Shown: positions 33,454 to 42,087 of the stretch, in pieces | How positions within the stretch are numbered: the first letter of the stretch is position 1 | Layout: each line of letters opens with the position of its first letter | Notes under the pieces: model-generated | Told to the model about the DNA's origin: nothing | The model's input: the letters and a program-made list of their open reading frames with translations, nothing else | Database searches by the model: none | Made by a program: the position numbers and the translations under genes | DNA from: Fen-549 sp050011315 | GTDB lineage: Bacteria > Actinomycetota > Thermoleophilia > Gaiellales > Gaiellaceae | Reading direction: 5' to 3' | Assembly: GCA_050011315.1 (NCBI GenBank) | Contig: JBEKJI010000006.1 | Coordinates: 28,495-92,494 of the forward strand | Length of the DNA: 64,000 bases

Positions 33454-34316
33454 GCGTTCGCGTTCGAGCCCCGGCAACGAGCGCCAACCTCGGGCCGGGC
33501 TTCGACTGCGCTGGAATGGCGCTCGAGCTCTGGAACGAGCTCGAGCTGAGCGAGGCAGACGGCACCGTCGTCGAGGTCGAGGGCGAAGGAGTCTCCGAGA
33601 CACCGCGGGACGGTAACCACCTCGGCCTGCGCGCCTTCGCGTTGATCACCGAGGTCGAGGGCAAGCACTTCCGCTTCCTCAACCGGATCCCATTCGCACG
33701 CGGACTCGGCTCCAGCTCGGCCACGATCGCGCTCGGTCTGGTTGCCGCCTGCCTCTGGGAGGGAGTCGAGCCGGATCCGGCGGAGTTGCTCCCGCTTGCA
33801 GCCCGGCTCGAGCCGCATGCCGACAATATCGCCGCCTGTCTTTTCGGCGGTGTCACCCTCGCCTGGGAGGAGGAGGGCCTCTGGCGCTGTCGCCGGATTG
33901 CCGATTCGCTCCCGCTCGATCTGATCGCCGTCGTCCCCGAGCACAGCGTCGATACGGTCACGGCGCGAGCCGGCCTGCCTGTCGAGGTGCTTCATGCCGA
34001 CGCCGCCTTTTCCAGCGGCCGCGCCGCCCTGCTCGGCGCGTCGCTCGCAACCAGCGATGCCCAGCTTCTCGCCGCCGCCTTCCACGACCGCCTACACGAG
34101 CCGTATCGCTCGGTCGCTGCGCCGCTGCTTGGCCAGCTCCAGGAGAAGCCTGCTCGTGGATCGGCCGGTGTGACGCTTTCGGGCTCCGGCCCGACCGTCA
34201 TCGTCTGGGCTCACCACGAGGAGTCCCAAGCCTGCGCCGAAGAGCTGATCAAGCGCTTCCCAGACTGCAGAGTGCTTCCGCTCGGCGTCGCCACCGGCGG
34301 CGCGGGCGCTTTCTGA
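33450..34316 (+). CDS. thrB: homoserine kinase
   Basis: A GHMP kinase of 288 residues: N-terminal VRAPATSANLGPGFDCAG, ATP-binding motif RGLGSSSATIALGL and C-terminal GVTLSGSGPTVIVWA. Phosphorylates homoserine for ThrC. Starts at GTG 33450 with a four-base overlap to thrC. Last gene of the ilv-hom-thr unit; ilvD follows after 52 bases with its own promoter. Confidence 0.95.
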   Translation: MSVRVRAPATSANLGPGFDCAGMALELWNELELSEADGTVVEVEGEGVSETPRDGNHLGLRAFALITEVEGKHFRFLNRIPFARGLGSSSATIALGLVAACLWEGVEPDPAELLPLAARLEPHADNIAACLFGGVTLAWEEEGLWRCRRIADSLPLDLIAVVPEHSVDTVTARAGLPVEVLHADAAFSSGRAALLGASLATSDAQLLAAAFHDRLHEPYRSVAAPLLGQLQEKPARGSAGVTLSGSGPTVIVWAHHEESQACAEELIKRFPDCRVLPLGVATGGAGAF

Positions 34317-34355
34317 CCGACGCTCGCGCCGCGACGACAGGGCTCACCCAGGGGC

Positions 34356-34361
34356 TACGAT
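34356..34361 (+). promoter_or_regulatory. -10 element for leaderless ilvD
   Basis: TACGAT at 34356-34361 is seven bases before the ilvD ATG. No convincing -35 and no ribosome site are visible. Confidence 0.4.
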
Positions 34362-34368
34362 CTTCAGC

Positions 34369-36075
34369 ATGATCATGAGTCCGTACGACATCCCGTCGGA
34401 TCCGGCCAAGAGACGTAGCCGGCTCCTCACCGACGGCCCCGATCGCGCTCCCGCGCGCTCCTACTTCAAGGCCATCGGCTTCACCGACGAGGATCTCGCC
34501 AGGCCGCTCGTCGGCATCGCCTCGACCTGGATCGAGACCATGCCCTGCAACTACAACCAGCGCGAGCTGGCCGAGCACGTGCGCCGAGGCATCCGGGACG
34601 CCGGCGGCATGCCCGTCGAGTTCAACACGATCGCGGTCTCGGATGGTGTCACCATGGGCACGCCCGGGATGCGCGGCTCGCTCGTCTCGCGCGAGGTCAT
34701 CGCCGACTCGATCGAGCTTGTCGCCTACAGCCACATGTTCGACGGGTTGGTCTGTCTGGTTGGCTGCGACAAGACGATCCCAGCGGCGGTGATGGCGCTG
34801 CTCCGGCTCGACATACCGGGGCTCGTTCTCTACAACGGCTCGATCGCGCCGGGGAAGTGGCGCGGCAAAGACGTGACCATCCAGGACGTGTTCGAGGCGG
34901 TCGGGACGCACGCCGTCGGCAAGATGAGCGACACCGACCTGCACGAGCTGGAGACTCTCGCCTGTCCCGGAGCTGGCGCCTGTGGCGGGCAGTTCACGGC
35001 CAACACGATGTCGATGGCGCTCGACTTCCTCGGCATCAGCCCGGCCGGGCTGAACGAGGTGCCGGCGGCGGTACGGGCGAAGGACGCGGCCGCCTACGAC
35101 GCGGGCCAGCTGGTGATGCAGCTTGTGCGCGAGAACGTCACTCCCAGGCAGATCGTGACGCGAGAGGCGCTCGAGAACGCGATCGCCTCGGTGGCCGCGA
35201 GCGGCGGCTCGACCAACGGCGTCCTGCACCTGCTTGCGATCGCGCGCGAGGCCGGGGTGCCGCTCGAGATCGACGACTTCGACCGGATCGCGGCGGCGAC
35301 CCCGATCATCGCCAGCCTTACGCCCGGCGGCCACTACGTCGCCACCGACCTCTACGACGCGGGCGGTTGCGCCCTCGTTGCCCGCGAACTGGCCAAGCGC
35401 GATCTCCTGCATCTGAACGCCCGCAACGTGGACGGGCGCACGCTAGGCGAGATCGCTCTCTCCGGGCGCGAATCGGAGGGCCAGCAGGTCGTGGCAACGA
35501 TCGAAAAACCGTTCAAGGAGCGTGGAGGCTTCGCGATTCTGCGCGGAAACCTCGCTCCCGAGGGCTGCGTGGTCAAGCTGGCCGGACACGAGCGCAGCTT
35601 CCACGAGGGCCCGGCGCGCGTGTTCGACTCCGAGGAGGAGTGCTTCGCCGCGGTCAAGGCGGGCAAGGTCTCGGCCGGCGACGTGGTCGTCATCCGCTAC
35701 GAGGGGCCCGCGGGCGGCCCGGGAATGCGCGAGATGCTCGCCGTCACCGCGGCGATCGCGGGCGAAGGATTGTCGGAGTCGGTCGCGTTACTGACCGACG
35801 GACGCTTCTCGGGCGCCACGCACGGTTTCATGGCCGCGCACGTCTGTCCGGAGGCGGCCCGTCGAGGGCCGATCGCCGCGGTTCGCGAGGGCGACACGAT
35901 CGTCTTCGACGTCGAGGCGCGCGAGCTCAGGATCGAGCTTTCGGGCAAGGAGATCGAGGCTCGGCTGAGCAAGTGGAAGCCGCCGAAGCCCCGCTACACG
36001 AGCGGTGTCTTCGCCAAGTACGCAGCGCTTGTCGGCTCGGCTTCGGAGGGCGCGATCACTCGCCCGAGCCCCTAG
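34369..36075 (+). CDS. ilvD: dihydroxy-acid dehydratase
   Basis: An iron-sulfur dehydratase of 568 residues acting after IlvC. Cluster cysteines lie in TMPCNYNQ, VGCDKTIPA and CPGAGACGGQFTANTM; the C-terminal TDGRFSGATHGF motif is intact. Two ATG codons (34369 and 34375) are possible; the first is spaced correctly for a leaderless start. It follows thrB and precedes the PAS gene, and completes valine/isoleucine synthesis. Confidence 0.96.
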   Translation: MIMSPYDIPSDPAKRRSRLLTDGPDRAPARSYFKAIGFTDEDLARPLVGIASTWIETMPCNYNQRELAEHVRRGIRDAGGMPVEFNTIAVSDGVTMGTPGMRGSLVSREVIADSIELVAYSHMFDGLVCLVGCDKTIPAAVMALLRLDIPGLVLYNGSIAPGKWRGKDVTIQDVFEAVGTHAVGKMSDTDLHELETLACPGAGACGGQFTANTMSMALDFLGISPAGLNEVPAAVRAKDAAAYDAGQLVMQLVRENVTPRQIVTREALENAIASVAASGGSTNGVLHLLAIAREAGVPLEIDDFDRIAAATPIIASLTPGGHYVATDLYDAGGCALVARELAKRDLLHLNARNVDGRTLGEIALSGRESEGQQVVATIEKPFKERGGFAILRGNLAPEGCVVKLAGHERSFHEGPARVFDSEEECFAAVKAGKVSAGDVVVIRYEGPAGGPGMREMLAVTAAIAGEGLSESVALLTDGRFSGATHGFMAAHVCPEAARRGPIAAVREGDTIVFDVEARELRIELSGKEIEARLSKWKPPKPRYTSGVFAKYAALVGSASEGAITRPSP

Positions 36076-36140
36076 ACGCGCGCCCGGCGAGGAATTCTTC
36101 AAGCTTCGGCGCTTTGGAGCCGAAAAGAGAGTGACGGCTT

Positions 36141-37244
36141 ATGCAGTCAATCGACTCCGCACGCTTCACGTGGCACCAGGAAAAGGGCCAGGATCTTTCC
36201 GGTGACCTCCACGCTGCTGCCCGCTCGGCTCCCGAGGCGGGCAACGGCGCAAAGGAGAGCGATCCGTCAGAGGAGGAGGATTCGCCGCTCCCGTCCGCGG
36301 TGGCGTCGGCGAAAGTCGTGATGAACAGTCCCAGCTCGAACGGTTCCTTCCCGATGGCTCTGGTTGATCAGATGCCCGCGATGCTCTGGAGTATCGACAG
36401 CGAGTTTCGCTTCACGAGCTGCCGGGGCGGGGCGCTCGCCGATCTCGGGCTGACGCCTGACGGTCTCGTCGGTATAAACCTGTTCGAGTTCTTCCAAACC
36501 GAAGACACCGCCTTCCTCCCGATCGCCGCGAACCTGCGCGCGCTCCGAGGCGAGATTGTCAACTACGAGCTCGATTGGGGCACCCGGGTCTATCGGGTCA
36601 GGGTCGGACCCGATCGAGACGACTCGGGCCAGATCGCCGGCACCGTCGCCGTCGTCTTCGACATCAGCGACGTGCGCCAAGAAGAAGAGCAGATGTTGAC
36701 CGAGGATCAGTTCCTGCGCAAGATCGCCGAGAACATGCCCGATGCGGTCGTGCTCGTCGACGGCGAAGGGAATTTCCTCTACGCCTCTCCCTCCTGCGAG
36801 ACGCAGCTCGGCTACAGCTTCGAGGCGCTGGCCGGCGTCAACTTCCTGACTCTGATCGAGCCAAACGACCTGTCGATCGCCCAGGACGCGATCGTCGACG
36901 TTTACCGTGGCGACTCCTATCCCTTCGCGGTTCGCATGAAGCGCGCCGACGGCAGCTGGTCGATCATGGAGACCGTGGGAGCCGCGGTTTCGACTGGTGA
37001 CGGCACGCGCCTGCTCCTCGTGAGCATGCGCGACGTGAGCGACGAGAAGCGCTCCGGCGAGTACGTGCACCACAACCAGCGCCTGGCCGAGCTAAGGCGC
37101 AAAGCGCAGGAGACGGCAGAGACGCTACGCCAGCTCCTGGCCACGATCGAGCGCGGCGAAACGCTCACTGCCGCCGAGACTCTCCGCGCCCAGGCGCTCT
37201 CCAGCGTCGAGCCCTCGGATCTGCTCAACGAGAACGCCGGCTAA
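36141..37244 (+). CDS. double-PAS-domain protein without an output domain
   Basis: 367 residues. An acidic, low-complexity N-terminus (1-65), then PAS 1 (about 70-178, LVDQMPAMLWSIDSEFRFTS to VVFDISDVRQEEEQ), PAS 2 (about 185-305, NMPDAVVLVDGEGNFLYASP to VSMRDVSDEKRS) and a C-terminal coiled coil (about 310-345, LAELRRKAQETAETLRQLLA). No kinase, GGDEF or HTH domain follows. Such proteins act as partners for separate kinases or regulators. It lies between ilvD and leuC, and its stop is followed within five bases by the structured repeat at 37249. Confidence 0.85.
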   Translation: MQSIDSARFTWHQEKGQDLSGDLHAAARSAPEAGNGAKESDPSEEEDSPLPSAVASAKVVMNSPSSNGSFPMALVDQMPAMLWSIDSEFRFTSCRGGALADLGLTPDGLVGINLFEFFQTEDTAFLPIAANLRALRGEIVNYELDWGTRVYRVRVGPDRDDSGQIAGTVAVVFDISDVRQEEEQMLTEDQFLRKIAENMPDAVVLVDGEGNFLYASPSCETQLGYSFEALAGVNFLTLIEPNDLSIAQDAIVDVYRGDSYPFAVRMKRADGSWSIMETVGAAVSTGDGTRLLLVSMRDVSDEKRSGEYVHHNQRLAELRRKAQETAETLRQLLATIERGETLTAAETLRAQALSSVEPSDLLNENAG

Positions 37245-37248
37245 GGGA

Positions 37249-37303
37249 CCTAACCCGTCAGGGATGCGTGGCCGCTTCGGGCGTGTAGGCCTGGCGGGAT
37301 AGG
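37249..37303. repeat. structured inverted-repeat element, copy A (short form)
   Basis: An imperfect hairpin of about 55 bases begins four bases after a TAA stop. Outer arms 37249-37262 and 37290-37303 pair over 14 positions with one mismatch and one G-U; inner ATGCG (37264-37268) pairs with CGTGT. The same arms occur at 62192-62204 and 62332-62344. Position 37259:37293 is C:G here and T:A in the other copy, a compensatory change. Confidence 0.75.
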
Positions 37304-37423
37304 TTCTAAACCGAGGCCGGGCTTTCGCTCGGCCCGCGATCGGTGGACACCTCCAGCTTTTACGTTTCCACAGCACGACTCGCCGGGCAGGACTTTCGCT
37401 GCCGCCGCTAGGCTGTAAGTGTT

Positions 37424-38683
37424 ATGGGCTACACGGTCGCCGAGAAGATTCTGCTCAATCACTGCGACGCCGACCACGTCGAGCCGGGCCAGGTTGTGAT
37501 GGTCCGCTGCGACGTGGTGCTTGCCAACGACGTCACCGGGCCGGTGGCCTTTCGGCAGATGGAGAAGATGGGCACGAGCGAGGTCTTCGACTGCTCGAAG
37601 ATCGTCATGGTCGCCGACCACTTCGCGCCGGCCAAGGACGAGCGCTCGGCAATCCTGATCAAGCGCCTCAAGGAGTGGTCGCTCGAGCACGGAGTCGTCT
37701 TCTATGACCAGGGCCGCGGCGGTATCGAGCATAACCTGCTCGCCCAGGAGGGCTGGGTCGTGCCCGGGTCGGTAATCGTCGGCGGCGACTCGCACACCTG
37801 TACGCACGGTGCGCTTGGCGCCTTCTCCTCGGGGTTGGGCTCGACCGATATCGCTCACTGCATCATCTTCGGCGAGTTCTGGGAGGCGGTGCCGGGCACG
37901 ATCCAGGTCACCGTGAGCGGCGAAAAAGGTCGCTTTGTCACCGGCAAGGACGTGATCCTTGCCGTCATCAGCCAGATCGGCGCTGGCGGCGGCACCGACA
38001 ACGTGCTCGAGTTCGTCGGCCCCGGCACGAAATCGCTTTCGATCGACGAGCGTCTGGCCGTCTCCAATCTCACTGTCGAGGCCGGCTCCGAGACGGGCAT
38101 CTTCCCTGCCGACGAGACGACGACCGTCTACCTCGACGGACGCACCGAGAGGAAGTGGGAAGCGGTTCACTCGGATCCCGATGCGAGCTACTCGCGGCAG
38201 CTGGAGGTCGACCTCGACCGGCTGGAGCCGCTCGTCGCCAAGCCCCACAACCCCGAGAACGTCGTTCCCGTGAGCGAGCTCGTCGGCACGCCCATCCATC
38301 AGGTCGTGGTCGGGAACTGCGCAAACGGAACGCTCACCGACCTGCGCCAGGCGGCCCAGATGATGCAGGGCAAGCGCGTACACGAGCGGACGCGCATGAT
38401 CGTCGTTCCGGCGACGCAGAAGATCTACCGCGAGGCGCTCACCGAAGGCCTCGTAGACACGCTCGTCGAAGCCGGCGCGTCCATCTCGACGCCCACTTGC
38501 GGTCCCTGTTTCGGCGGCCACACGGGAGCACTCGCGCCGGGCGAGAACGCGCTCGCAACAACGAATCGTAACTTCAAGGGTCGCGCCGGTTCTCCCGACG
38601 CAAACGTCTACCTCGGTAACGCCTTCGTCGCGGCGGCGGCCGCGGTCGCCGGCGAGATCGTCGATCCTGCCGGAGTGATGTAG
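37424..38683 (+). CDS. leuC: 3-isopropylmalate dehydratase large subunit
   Basis: 419 residues of the compact aconitase-superfamily type (LeuC2/HacA-like) rather than the 466-residue E. coli form. Iron-sulfur cysteines are in GGDSHTCTHGALG and in TPTCGPCFGGHTG. A TAGGCT at 37409-37414 nine bases before ATG 37424 suggests a leaderless mRNA from its own promoter. The stop overlaps the leuD start (TAGTG). With leuD and leuB it forms the leucine branch. Homoaconitase activity on longer substrates cannot be excluded from sequence. Confidence 0.93.
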   Translation: MGYTVAEKILLNHCDADHVEPGQVVMVRCDVVLANDVTGPVAFRQMEKMGTSEVFDCSKIVMVADHFAPAKDERSAILIKRLKEWSLEHGVVFYDQGRGGIEHNLLAQEGWVVPGSVIVGGDSHTCTHGALGAFSSGLGSTDIAHCIIFGEFWEAVPGTIQVTVSGEKGRFVTGKDVILAVISQIGAGGGTDNVLEFVGPGTKSLSIDERLAVSNLTVEAGSETGIFPADETTTVYLDGRTERKWEAVHSDPDASYSRQLEVDLDRLEPLVAKPHNPENVVPVSELVGTPIHQVVVGNCANGTLTDLRQAAQMMQGKRVHERTRMIVVPATQKIYREALTEGLVDTLVEAGASISTPTCGPCFGGHTGALAPGENALATTNRNFKGRAGSPDANVYLGNAFVAAAAAVAGEIVDPAGVM

Positions 38684-39183
38684 TGATCGCCTCGGGTAAA
38701 GCCGTCGTCGTCCCCGGAACGAACATCGACACCGATGTTCTCTACCCCGGCGTCTACCTGAACATCGACGACCCTGAGTCGATGAAACCGCACCTGTTCG
38801 AGGGGATCGATCCGTCGCTGCTCGAACAGCTGGGCGGCGACACGGTGCTCGTCGTCGGCGAGAACTTCGGCATGGGCTCCTCGAGGGAGCATGTGCCGCT
38901 GGCGATGAAGGCCTGGAACGTCCGCTGTGTCATCGGCTCGAGCTTCGCGCGCATCTTCTACCGCAACTGCATCAACCTCGCTCTGCCGGCGATCACCTGC
39001 CCGCAGGCGGCGCAGGCGGCCAGGTCGGGCTCGCAGATCACCGTCGACGCGGCGGCCGGCAAGGTGACGGTCGACGGGCAGGAGTTTTCCGCCGTTCCGG
39101 TACCGCCGTTCATGCTCGAGATGCTCGATCGCGGCGGTCTCGTTTCCTGGGCCCAGTACAAGCTCTCCCAACCACGATCGTGA
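38683..39183 (+). CDS. leuD: 3-isopropylmalate dehydratase small subunit
   Basis: 166 residues of the swivel domain that completes the LeuCD active site. Motifs NIDTDVLYPGVYL and GENFGMGSSREHVPLAMKAW are the substrate-recognition and catalytic loops. Starts at GTG 38683, sharing one base with the leuC stop, and overlaps leuB by four bases. Confidence 0.94.
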   Translation: MIASGKAVVVPGTNIDTDVLYPGVYLNIDDPESMKPHLFEGIDPSLLEQLGGDTVLVVGENFGMGSSREHVPLAMKAWNVRCVIGSSFARIFYRNCINLALPAITCPQAAQAARSGSQITVDAAAGKVTVDGQEFSAVPVPPFMLEMLDRGGLVSWAQYKLSQPRS

Positions 39184-40163
39184 AAGTCGTTTGCCTACCC
39201 GGGGACGGGATCGGTCCCGAAGTGATGGAGGCCGCGATGCGGGTTCTGGAGCCGCTCCCGATCGAGCTCGAGTCGCACCCTTTCGGCGGTGAGGCGATCG
39301 CCAAGTTCGGCAATCCGCTTCCGGCCCCGACGCTAGAAGCGTGCAAGGAGTCGGCGGCCGTTCTGTTGGGCGCGATCGGGCTGCCGAAGTACGACGGCGC
39401 GGCGGTGCGCCCTGAGCAGGGCTTGATCTCCCTCCGCGGCGCGCTCGACGTCTACGCGAATTTGCGCCCCTCCAGCGACGGCGACAGGGTCGATCTCCTG
39501 ATCGTGCGCGAGCTTGTCGGCGGCATCTACTACGGGCGCCGCGGTCGCACCGAGGACGGACTCGTCTTCGACACCTGCGAGTACACCGAGCCGCAGATCG
39601 AACGGATCGCCCGGCGCGGCTTCGAGCTGGCTCAGCGGCGGCGTAAAAAGCTCACCGCCGTAGACAAGGCGAACGTGCTCGCCACCTCGCGCCTCTGGCG
39701 CCAGGTTATCGAACGAATCAAGTCCGACTATCTCGACGTTGAGCTCGAGTACATGCTTGTCGACAACGCGGCGATGCAGATCGCGCGGGCGCCCGAGCAG
39801 TTCGACGTGATCGTGACCGAGAACATGTTCGGCGACATTCTTTCCGACCTGGCAGCGGCAGTTACGGGCGGGCTCGGCGTCGCCGCCTCGGCCTCGCTCG
39901 CAGACGACGGCCCCGGAATCTTCGAGCCCGTGCACGGGTCGGCCCCCGATATCGCCGGCAAGGGAATCGCGAACCCGACCGCGATGCTGCGCTCGGTGTC
40001 GATGATGCTCGAACACGCCTTCGGGGAGGAGGCCGCGGCGCGAGAACTCCGGCAGGCGATCGAGACGGCGATTCGCGAGGCGCCCACCTCGGATATCAAC
40101 GGAAAGGCGAGCACGCGCGAGTTCACCGACAAGGTTATCGAGGCGCTCAGCCGCGAGGACTGA
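39180..40163 (+). CDS. leuB: 3-isopropylmalate dehydrogenase
   Basis: 327 residues. All catalytic elements are present: PGDGIGPEVMEAAM, RELVGGIYYGRRG, the lysine in DKANVLATSRLW, DNAAMQIA, TENMFGDILSDLAA and PVHGSAPDIAGKGIANPTAM. It oxidatively decarboxylates 3-isopropylmalate with NAD. It starts at GTG 39180 inside leuD. It provides the reference for judging the degenerate paralogue at 26942. Confidence 0.96.
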   Translation: MKVVCLPGDGIGPEVMEAAMRVLEPLPIELESHPFGGEAIAKFGNPLPAPTLEACKESAAVLLGAIGLPKYDGAAVRPEQGLISLRGALDVYANLRPSSDGDRVDLLIVRELVGGIYYGRRGRTEDGLVFDTCEYTEPQIERIARRGFELAQRRRKKLTAVDKANVLATSRLWRQVIERIKSDYLDVELEYMLVDNAAMQIARAPEQFDVIVTENMFGDILSDLAAAVTGGLGVAASASLADDGPGIFEPVHGSAPDIAGKGIANPTAMLRSVSMMLEHAFGEEAAARELRQAIETAIREAPTSDINGKASTREFTDKVIEALSRED

Positions 40164-40166
40164 GCT

Positions 40167-40185
40167 GTAAAGGATCCCGCTTTAC
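40167..40185. terminator. short hairpin between leuB and the alpha/beta hydrolase gene
   Basis: GTAAAG (40167-40172) pairs with CTTTAC (40180-40185), overlapping the hydrolase stop codon. A weak candidate for ending the convergent transcripts. Confidence 0.35.
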
Positions 40186-41057
40186 TTGCAGGCCGCTCCG
40201 AGCTTCGGCAACTTACTCTTGGAGCACACCGGTAGCGATCTCTTGCTCCGTACCGACACGACGACCAAGCGGATAGCCTCGGCCGAGAGATCCGGCGCGG
40301 CCGACTGGATCCAGTGCGGCTTACCCGTGGCAATCGCAAAGAGCGAGTTCGTGGAGAGACGAGCGAACTCTTGCTGGCTCGGATCCCAGTAGTCGCGCAG
40401 GTCCGACCTCTGCGTCGCCTGCTCGAGGTAACTCTCGTCCCCTGCCTCGAGCACGACGAGCGGCCTGCTCGCGAGCTTGTCGGAGGTGCGGAGCCGCGCC
40501 GCTGCTGCCGCAATGTCCAGACTCTCGCCGCCGCCCTCGAAAACAGAAACCCCGACGTACTGATCCCAGTCGTCCGGGACCGAGTCGAACAGCACCATCC
40601 CGGCGACCTGCTTCGGGTACAGGCTGGCGTAGTAGCGTGCAACGAGCCCGCCAATCGAGGCTCCACCTAGAACGTACGGCCCGCGCAGCTTCGCCTTGCC
40701 CAGGAGCCCATGCAGATCGGAGACGTCCTTTGCGATCGTTCTCGTGCCGGCGTTCGATCCACTTCGCCCTAGTCCGAAGCGATCGTAGGCGCAGACAGTG
40801 GTACCGATCGTCTTCGCGCGAGCGAGAACCGCCGTCCAACCCCGGCTCCAGTCGCCGAGCCCGGCCTCGAGTACCACGATCGGATATCCCTTGCCGGCGC
40901 AACGAAGATAAAGGCGGTGTCCGTTCACCTTGACGAAGCGCCCCTTCGCGGTGGAGCCGAGGAGAGCTTGACCGGGGAAAACAAGCGCGATGGTAAGGAC
41001 CAAAACGCCAACCAGCCAACGTGCTTTCGTGAGCCTTCGTCTCGACACCGTGTTCAT
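40182..41057 (-). CDS. exported alpha/beta-hydrolase
   Basis: 291 residues from ATG 41057; upstream in-frame codons would bury the signal anchor. A hydrophobic segment (about 11-33, WLVGVLVLTIALVFPGQALLG) directs export. Hydrolase features: oxyanion region VVLEAGLGDWSRGW, nucleophile elbow GGASIGGLVARYYA (Ser of G-x-S-x-G), acid near LVVLEAGDES and catalytic His in GKPHWIQSAAPD. The fold resembles small secreted hydrolases of actinobacteria; the substrate is unknown. It is convergent with leuB and divergent from pheA. Confidence 0.82.
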   Translation of the reverse strand: MNTVSRRRLTKARWLVGVLVLTIALVFPGQALLGSTAKGRFVKVNGHRLYLRCAGKGYPIVVLEAGLGDWSRGWTAVLARAKTIGTTVCAYDRFGLGRSGSNAGTRTIAKDVSDLHGLLGKAKLRGPYVLGGASIGGLVARYYASLYPKQVAGMVLFDSVPDDWDQYVGVSVFEGGGESLDIAAAAARLRTSDKLASRPLVVLEAGDESYLEQATQRSDLRDYWDPSQQEFARLSTNSLFAIATGKPHWIQSAAPDLSAEAIRLVVVSVRSKRSLPVCSKSKLPKLGAACK

Positions 41058-41194
41058 TCTCGGCCGCCTCCTATGAGCTACTACTACGATGTCGCAGTAT
41101 CCTAGCCGAAACACCCTCCTGCTGTCGCGTGCTCTTCGCGATCGGTGCAGTGGCACACGTCTGGCCCCGAGCCGTCTAGGCTTTCTGGCAGGTC

Positions 41195-42019
41195 ATGGCT
41201 TATCGAGTCGCTTATCCGGGGCGTGAAGGTGCGCATAGCGCCGCGGCTTGCGATCGCCTTTTCCCGGACGGCGCCGAACTGGTGCCGCTGCCGACCTTCT
41301 CCGCGGTCGCCGAGGCGGTGTCGAGCGACGACGTCGACTACGGCGTGCTGCCGATCGAGAGCTCGCTGGCCGGCCCCGTGGCCGAGACGCACGACCTGCT
41401 CTATGACTCGCCGCTTTCGATCTTCTCTCAAACGGTGATCCCGATCCATCACTGCCTGGTCGGGCTCGAGAAGATTTCGCTCGAGCAGATTCGGGTCGTG
41501 CGCTCGCGCCCGATCGCGCTCGATCAATGCCGGCGGTTCCTGTCCACGATCCCCTGGGCGACCGCGATTGCCGCGGCGACCACCGTCGGCGCCGCGCAGG
41601 AGGTGGCCGCGAACGGAGATCCGGCCGAGGTCGCGATCGCCAGCGAGCGAGCCGCCGCCTCGCTTGGACTCGAGATCATCGCGCGCGATCTCGGCGACCA
41701 CCCCGAGGCCTATACGCGCTTCGTCTCGCTGACGACCTATACGCGCCTGGACTGCAACGGCGAGGACTGGCGGCTTGCCTTCTCGTTCGTCACCGATCAC
41801 CGACCCGGCGCGCTCTACCTCGCCCTGGAGCCTTTCTCGCGCCACACGATCGACCTCGTTCAGCTCGTCTCGCGTCCGATTCCGCGGGCACCCTGGCGCT
41901 ACCGCTTCGACGCCGTCCTGGCCGGCTTCCCGCTCGACCCGGTAGTGAGGGAGACACTCGCCGAGATGCGGACGCTCACGCGCGAGCTGACGGTTTTCGG
42001 GTCTTACCCGGCCGGATGA
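41195..42019 (+). CDS. pheA: prephenate dehydratase
   Basis: 274 residues making phenylpyruvate from prephenate. The catalytic domain has YPGREGAHSAAA, GVLPIESSLAGPV and the catalytic Thr-Arg-Phe in EAYTRFVSL. A C-terminal ACT domain (about 195-270, HRPGALYLALEPFSRHTIDL) binds phenylalanine for feedback. No chorismate mutase domain. TAGGCT at 41177-41182 gives a transcript with a leader of about five bases. A single-gene unit. Confidence 0.94.
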   Translation: MAYRVAYPGREGAHSAAACDRLFPDGAELVPLPTFSAVAEAVSSDDVDYGVLPIESSLAGPVAETHDLLYDSPLSIFSQTVIPIHHCLVGLEKISLEQIRVVRSRPIALDQCRRFLSTIPWATAIAAATTVGAAQEVAANGDPAEVAIASERAAASLGLEIIARDLGDHPEAYTRFVSLTTYTRLDCNGEDWRLAFSFVTDHRPGALYLALEPFSRHTIDLVQLVSRPIPRAPWRYRFDAVLAGFPLDPVVRETLAEMRTLTRELTVFGSYPAG

Positions 42020-42023
42020 GAGA

Positions 42024-42085
42024 AGCGCCTCAGAACAACTAACGAATCGAGGCGCTCAGGCAACAGGTATTCGCCTCGTTAGGCA
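42024..42085. terminator. hairpins between pheA and the LacI gene
   Basis: AGCGCCTC (42024-42031) pairs with GAGGCGCT (42049-42056). An alternative pairing joins CTAACGA plus GGCG with CGCCTCGTTAG at 42075-42085. The region separates convergent genes and can act in both directions. T-runs are poor. Confidence 0.5.
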
Positions 42086-42087
42086 TC

